Source: Terriglobia bacterium
GTDB lineage: Bacteria > Acidobacteriota > Terriglobia > Terriglobales > Acidobacteriaceae
DNA length: 64,000 bases
Direction: 5' to 3'
Assembly: GCA_020072845.1 (NCBI GenBank)
Contig: JAIQGF010000015.1
Coordinates: forward strand, 1 to 64,000
Under the pieces are notes generated by a model, which worked only from the letters and a program-made list of their open reading frames with translations, ran no database searches and had not been told where the DNA came from. Positions 60,472 to 64,000 of the stretch are shown here, piece after piece (position 1 is the first letter of the stretch; each line of letters opens with the position of its first letter). Both the position numbers and the translations under genes were made by a program.

Positions 60472-62058
60472 ATGAAATTTTCCGTCGGAAAAATCTGCGC
60501 GACCCTGCTGCTGCTCCTGCTGGTGACCGGCGCGGCGTTCGCCAGCGCTTACAACGCGAACCCCAAGCTGGTGGTGATCGTCATCATTGATCAGTTCCGC
60601 CCCGATTTTCTGGATCGCGCCCACGATCAGCTTGGCCCATCCGGTTTTCGCCTGCTCACCGAGCGCGGCGCGTATTTTCCCGGCTGCTACTACGACTACG
60701 CCAACACCGAGACCGCGCCCGGGCATGCGACACTGTTCACCGGCGCCTACAGCAACGCCCACGGCATCGCCGCCAACCAATGGTGGGACGCGCGTGCCAA
60801 GCGCATGGTGAGCTCGGTGTTCGACAACAACACGCGCCTGGTGGGCGTGGAGGGCGCGGGCGCGTCGCCGCATAACCTGCTCAGCGATACGATCGGCGAC
60901 GAATTGAAACTGGCGACCGATGGCAAGGCGCGCGTGTTCACCATTTCTCTCAAGGACCGCGCGGCGATCCTGCCGGCGGGTTTCGCCGCCAACGGAGCCT
61001 TCTGGATCGATCACCCGAGCGGCGCGTGGATCAGCTCGACGTTCTACATGCAGCAGCTTCCGGCCTGGGCGCAGAAGTTCAATGCGGCGGGGAAAGCGGA
61101 CGCGTACTGGAACCGCGAGTGGAAGGATGCAGGCGGCAACGTGCTGCGCAAGACGACGCGCCAGGCGCCGCCGGATTTTTACGAGACGGTGGGCGCCACA
61201 CCGTTCGCCAACGATTACGAATTGGACTTCGCGCGCGAGCTCATTACGCAAGAGAAGCTGGGTGAAGGGCCGGCGACGGACCTGCTTTCGATCAGCCTGT
61301 CGGCGCCCGACATACTCGGCCATAAGCTCGGCCCGAATTCACCGGAAGTGAAAGCCATGGTGCTGGCGCTGGACCGCCAGCTCGCGGATTTCTTCAGCTT
61401 CCTTGGCCAGCGCGTCGGGCTCGCCAATGTGTGGATTGTATTATCGGCGGATCACGGCATTTCTCCGGTTCCCGCGTACGCGAGCAATTTCCGCTTGCCG
61501 GCGGAAATGCTGAATTCGGAAAAGCTGAAGTCCGACCTGAACGCGGCCATCGCAACCCGGCTCAAGCGGCCGGGTGACTACATTGAGGGCCGCGACGGTG
61601 CGAACGTATTCATCTCGGAAAGCGCCTTTGCCGCCGCGGGCATGAACAACGAAGCCGAGGCCGAGCACGTGGTCGGCGAGGCGCTGGTTCAACTCGGCCT
61701 TCGGTCGTACATCACGCGCGCGCAGCTGGCCGCCGGCAACGTCCCCAACGACGACGCCGGCCGGCAGTTGCTGCACAGCTATTCCTCGTATGGCGGCTGG
61801 TCCGTGATCGCGATCGCGCCGCCGTTCACCTTTCCCTGGGATTCGCGCACCGGCACGACGCACGGCTCCTGGTACCGCTACGACCAGCATGTGCCGCTGG
61901 CGTTTTTCGGCGTTCCCTTCCAGGCGGGCGTTTACCGCGGGCGCTGCGAGCCGGTGGACATGGCCGCGACGCTGGCTTCGCTGCTCGGCGTCAATCCTCC
62001 GAACCGTGCCGCCGGACGCGTGCTGACCGAGGCGCTCCGCCGGGAGAGTGCGCGATGA
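60472..62058 (+). CDS. Secreted alkaline phosphatase superfamily protein (PafA/phosphodiesterase-like)
   Basis: A 528-residue exported protein with a signal peptide (ATLLLLLLVTGAAFASA). It has the superfamily motifs: metal-binding Asp in VIIDQFRPDFL, catalytic Thr in TETAPGHATLFTG, SAPDILGHKLGPNS and SADHGISPVP. The pattern suits PafA-type phosphomonoesterases or nucleotide phosphodiesterases. It overlaps pyrD by 4 bp (ATGA), so the two are co-translated despite unrelated roles. Confidence 0.85.
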   Translation: MKFSVGKICATLLLLLLVTGAAFASAYNANPKLVVIVIIDQFRPDFLDRAHDQLGPSGFRLLTERGAYFPGCYYDYANTETAPGHATLFTGAYSNAHGIAANQWWDARAKRMVSSVFDNNTRLVGVEGAGASPHNLLSDTIGDELKLATDGKARVFTISLKDRAAILPAGFAANGAFWIDHPSGAWISSTFYMQQLPAWAQKFNAAGKADAYWNREWKDAGGNVLRKTTRQAPPDFYETVGATPFANDYELDFARELITQEKLGEGPATDLLSISLSAPDILGHKLGPNSPEVKAMVLALDRQLADFFSFLGQRVGLANVWIVLSADHGISPVPAYASNFRLPAEMLNSEKLKSDLNAAIATRLKRPGDYIEGRDGANVFISESAFAAAGMNNEAEAEHVVGEALVQLGLRSYITRAQLAAGNVPNDDAGRQLLHSYSSYGGWSVIAIAPPFTFPWDSRTGTTHGSWYRYDQHVPLAFFGVPFQAGVYRGRCEPVDMAATLASLLGVNPPNRAAGRVLTEALRRESAR

Positions 62059-63002
62059 GCACCTCCCCCCGGCGCGTCACCGGCCCGCCGGACCTGGGCG
62101 TCAGCTTTGCCGGCTTGCAGTTGAAGAATCCGGTCATCGCCGCCAGCGGCACCTTCGGCTACGGCATCGAGTACGAAGACATCGTCAGCCTGCAAAAGCT
62201 GGGCGGGTTCGTGGTCAAGGGCCTGTCGCGCGAGCCGATGCCCGGCAACCAGCCGCCGCGCCTGTTCGAAACTTCCGCCGGCATGCTGAACTCCATCGGC
62301 CTGCAAAATATCGGAGCCCGGGCCTTCGTCGACGAAAAACTTCCGTTCCTCAACAAGAAAAAGAACATCGTCGTCATCGCCAACGTTTTCGGCTACACCC
62401 TGGAAGATTACGAAGCGGTCATCCGCGTTCTCAACGAGGGAGAAGGCATCGCCGCCTACGAACTCAACGTTTCCTGCCCCAATACCAAGCGCGGCGGGAT
62501 GGTGATTGGCACCGACCCGGTACTGCTGGGGGAGGTGGTGGCCGCGGCCAAAAGCGTTTCGCGGCGGCCCCTGATCGTGAAACTGTCGCCCAACGTGACC
62601 GACGTCCCGCTGCTGGCGCGCGCCGCCGAGAATGCCGGCGCCGACGCCCTCTCGCTGGTCAACACCTTCGTCGCCATGGCCATCGATGCCGAGACGCGCC
62701 GGCCGCGGATCTCGCGTACCTTCGGCGGACTCAGCGGCCCGGCCATCAAGCCGATCGCGCTGCGCATGGTGCATGAGGCGTCGCACGCCGTGGATATTCC
62801 GGTCATCGGCATGGGCGGCATCTCCACCGCGGTGGACGTAGTGGAATTCATGCTCGCCGGCGCGGCGGCGGTCGAGATCGGCACCGCCAGCTTCTGGGAC
62901 CCGTGCGCCACCGAGAAAATCGTGGACGCGCTCGAGGGCTGGTGCCTGGAACACCGCGTGCAAAAGATCACGGAACTGATTGGCGCGCTAAAAACGGAGT
63001 AG
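62055..63002 (+). CDS. pyrD: Dihydroorotate dehydrogenase, class 1B catalytic subunit
   Basis: A 315-residue FMN enzyme of pyrimidine synthesis that oxidises dihydroorotate to orotate. LKNPVIAASGTFGYG and ETSAGMLNSIGLQN are N-terminal signatures. NVSCPNTKRGG carries the catalytic Cys of class 1 enzymes, and GMGGISTAVDVVEFMLAGA is the FMN-phosphate site. Class 1B usually pairs with PyrK, which is not in this window. Start ATGA-coupled to the phosphatase-like gene. Confidence 0.93.
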   Translation: MSTSPRRVTGPPDLGVSFAGLQLKNPVIAASGTFGYGIEYEDIVSLQKLGGFVVKGLSREPMPGNQPPRLFETSAGMLNSIGLQNIGARAFVDEKLPFLNKKKNIVVIANVFGYTLEDYEAVIRVLNEGEGIAAYELNVSCPNTKRGGMVIGTDPVLLGEVVAAAKSVSRRPLIVKLSPNVTDVPLLARAAENAGADALSLVNTFVAMAIDAETRRPRISRTFGGLSGPAIKPIALRMVHEASHAVDIPVIGMGGISTAVDVVEFMLAGAAAVEIGTASFWDPCATEKIVDALEGWCLEHRVQKITELIGALKTE

Positions 63003-63007
63003 TGAGA

Positions 63008-63451
63008 TCAGGACTGTCCGGAAATTTTCAGCCGCAGCTCTTCCGGGATGCGGTCGCGGATCTCGGGCGGAAGGCGGTCGTGCACGGCACGCGCGCCCAG
63101 CCGCGCGACGTCGGCCATGGCCATGGGCGCCGGCGTGGCCACCGCGACAATCACCCAGATCAGCGCGGAGAGCCCGAATCCGGCCAGTGCCACCAGTTCC
63201 AGCACCAGCGCGTGCCGCGGAGCAAAGTGATAAATGGCGCCAAACGCCAGCAGGAATACGCCGGCGGAAATTGCGGTCAGGATGATGAGCAGGACATCGA
63301 TGGTGCGATGCACTTTCTGCCAGTAGCGGCAGTGTTCGCATTCCCGGAAGTGCTCTTCGTAGTCGCCGCGCATCTCCGGCGTAATGCCGGAAATGTCATA
63401 CCGCCATCCGGCGAGGATGGCTCCCACGAATTTGTCGGTGCACTGTCTCAT
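63008..63451 (-). CDS. Membrane protein with N-terminal zinc-finger-like HxxxCxxC
   Basis: A 147-residue protein. HFRECEHC near residue 34 resembles the ZAS zinc motif of anti-sigma factors. Two membrane spans follow (about 50-72, VLLIILTAISAGVFLLAFGA, and 82-105), then a cytoplasmic helical tail. No sigma factor is adjacent. It lies three bases from the stop of the next minus-strand gene. Confidence 0.65.
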   Translation of the reverse strand: MRQCTDKFVGAILAGWRYDISGITPEMRGDYEEHFRECEHCRYWQKVHRTIDVLLIILTAISAGVFLLAFGAIYHFAPRHALVLELVALAGFGLSALIWVIVAVATPAPMAMADVARLGARAVHDRLPPEIRDRIPEELRLKISGQS

Positions 63452-63454
63452 GTT

Positions 63455-64000
63455 CTACAGCCTGATCGGCTCCAATGGCTGGTCTTGCGAAGCCAGCATC
63501 AGGCAGTTCCGCAGCAGGTCACGGCGCGTCGCCAGGGCCCGCTCTGCCGCACGCCGCGCCAGGTCGGGATGATTGTTCTGCTCTGATAGATGCGCCAGCA
63601 CCAGAAATGCTGCATTTCCATCGTAGTCCCCGGCGAAATATTGCGCGAGGGCCTCGTTGGACATGTGCCCGACGCGCGACATGACCCGCTGCTTCACTAC
63701 CCACGGGTACGGCCCGCCGCGCAGCATCTCCACGTCGTGGTTCGATTCTATTACTAACCCGTCGCAGCCGCGAAGGTTGTCCGCCACGCTGGCCGGCATG
63801 TATCCCAAATCGGTCACGATGCCGATCTTCATGCCCTCGGCGCGGAACGTGAAGCCCACGGGATCGGCCGCATCATGTGGGATGGTGAAAGGCGCGACCG
63901 CGATGTCGCCGATGGTGAAACTCCGCCCCGATTCAAACGTTTCCAGCCTGGCCAGTTCGGGTCGAATGCCGTCGTTCTTCTGCCGCGCCCAGCGCTGCCA
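63455..64000 (-). CDS. Metallo-beta-lactamase-fold hydrolase (YycJ/WalJ-like), C-terminal part; 5' end outside the window
   Basis: At least 181 residues are visible; the frame is open to the window edge at 64000. SGRSFTIGDIAVAPFTIPHD, then VGFTFRAEGMKIGIVTDLG, then LVIESNHDVEMLRGGPYPW carry the Asp and His ligands of MBL-fold exo/endonuclease-like hydrolases of the YycJ group. A shorter frame starting at 63859 (GTG) is only an internal start. The catalytic HxHxDH motif would lie beyond 64000. Confidence 0.8.
   Translation of the reverse strand, partial: WQRWARQKNDGIRPELARLETFESGRSFTIGDIAVAPFTIPHDAADPVGFTFRAEGMKIGIVTDLGYMPASVADNLRGCDGLVIESNHDVEMLRGGPYPWVVKQRVMSRVGHMSNEALAQYFAGDYDGNAAFLVLAHLSEQNNHPDLARRAAERALATRRDLLRNCLMLASQDQPLEPIRL

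Overview
This GC-rich window (roughly 60-63% G+C outside the island) looks like an Acidobacteriota chromosome of the Terriglobia/Korobacter type. That placement is inferred from gene style only: a Tricorn protease homologue, TPR/GAF regulators, a GH18-deacetylase-GT2 fusion, and many short palindromic intergenic word arrays. No rRNA gene is present to confirm it.

1-11.4 kb (mostly minus strand): the str operon (rpsL-rpsG-fusA-tuf) with a good distal promoter; a Big2-like lipoprotein; nusB; a lumazine synthase fused to a glyoxalase-like (VOC) domain; and a fatty-acid/butyrate-type set (crotonase, 3-hydroxyacyl-CoA dehydrogenase, thiolase). 11.4-23.6 kb: signalling and housekeeping genes, namely a TPR-GAF-degenerate-GGDEF protein, class V aminotransferase, HAD phosphatase, lexA, trxA, and a histidine kinase/response regulator/SpoIIE phosphatase/sigma factor cluster.

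23.5-26.05 kb: a two-gene cassette of exported proteins lies between ~207-bp direct repeats. The right repeat ends in the 3' end of an intact tRNA-Leu(CAA) and the left repeat in a 16-nt fragment of the same tRNA end, which is a signature of integration or duplication. 26-32.2 kb: P5C dehydrogenase, a receiver protein and the Tricorn homologue.

32.4-47.9 kb: a ~15.5-kb integrative element in tRNA-Ser(GCU). It has 18-bp att repeats, tyrosine integrase, candidate integrase arm sites at both ends, an excisionase-like HTH protein, a replication-initiator-like gene with six internal iterons, an HNH nuclease broken by one amber codon, an HK97-type prohead protease, and no recognisable terminase, portal or capsid gene. 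It resembles a degenerate phage satellite. Its cargo is a tightly packed six-gene minus-strand operon: AAA ATPase, PLD-type nuclease, second AAA ATPase, HerA-like ATPase, winged-helix-like protein and an FxGxG...TSPPY DNA methyltransferase. I could not match this set to a named defence system, and it is the best candidate here for an undescribed one. A fragment of another integrase sits just outside the right att site.

48-64 kb: a LuxR-type protein lacking the phospho-acceptor Asp, a PilZ protein, lemA/DUF2207, the GH18-deacetylase-GT2 fusion, a membrane glycosyltransferase, a LolA-like protein, a seryl-tRNA synthetase with an apparent ~64-residue insertion, a secreted phosphatase-like protein, pyrD and a partial metallo-beta-lactamase-fold hydrolase. 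All assignments come from reading the sequence; no database search was run.
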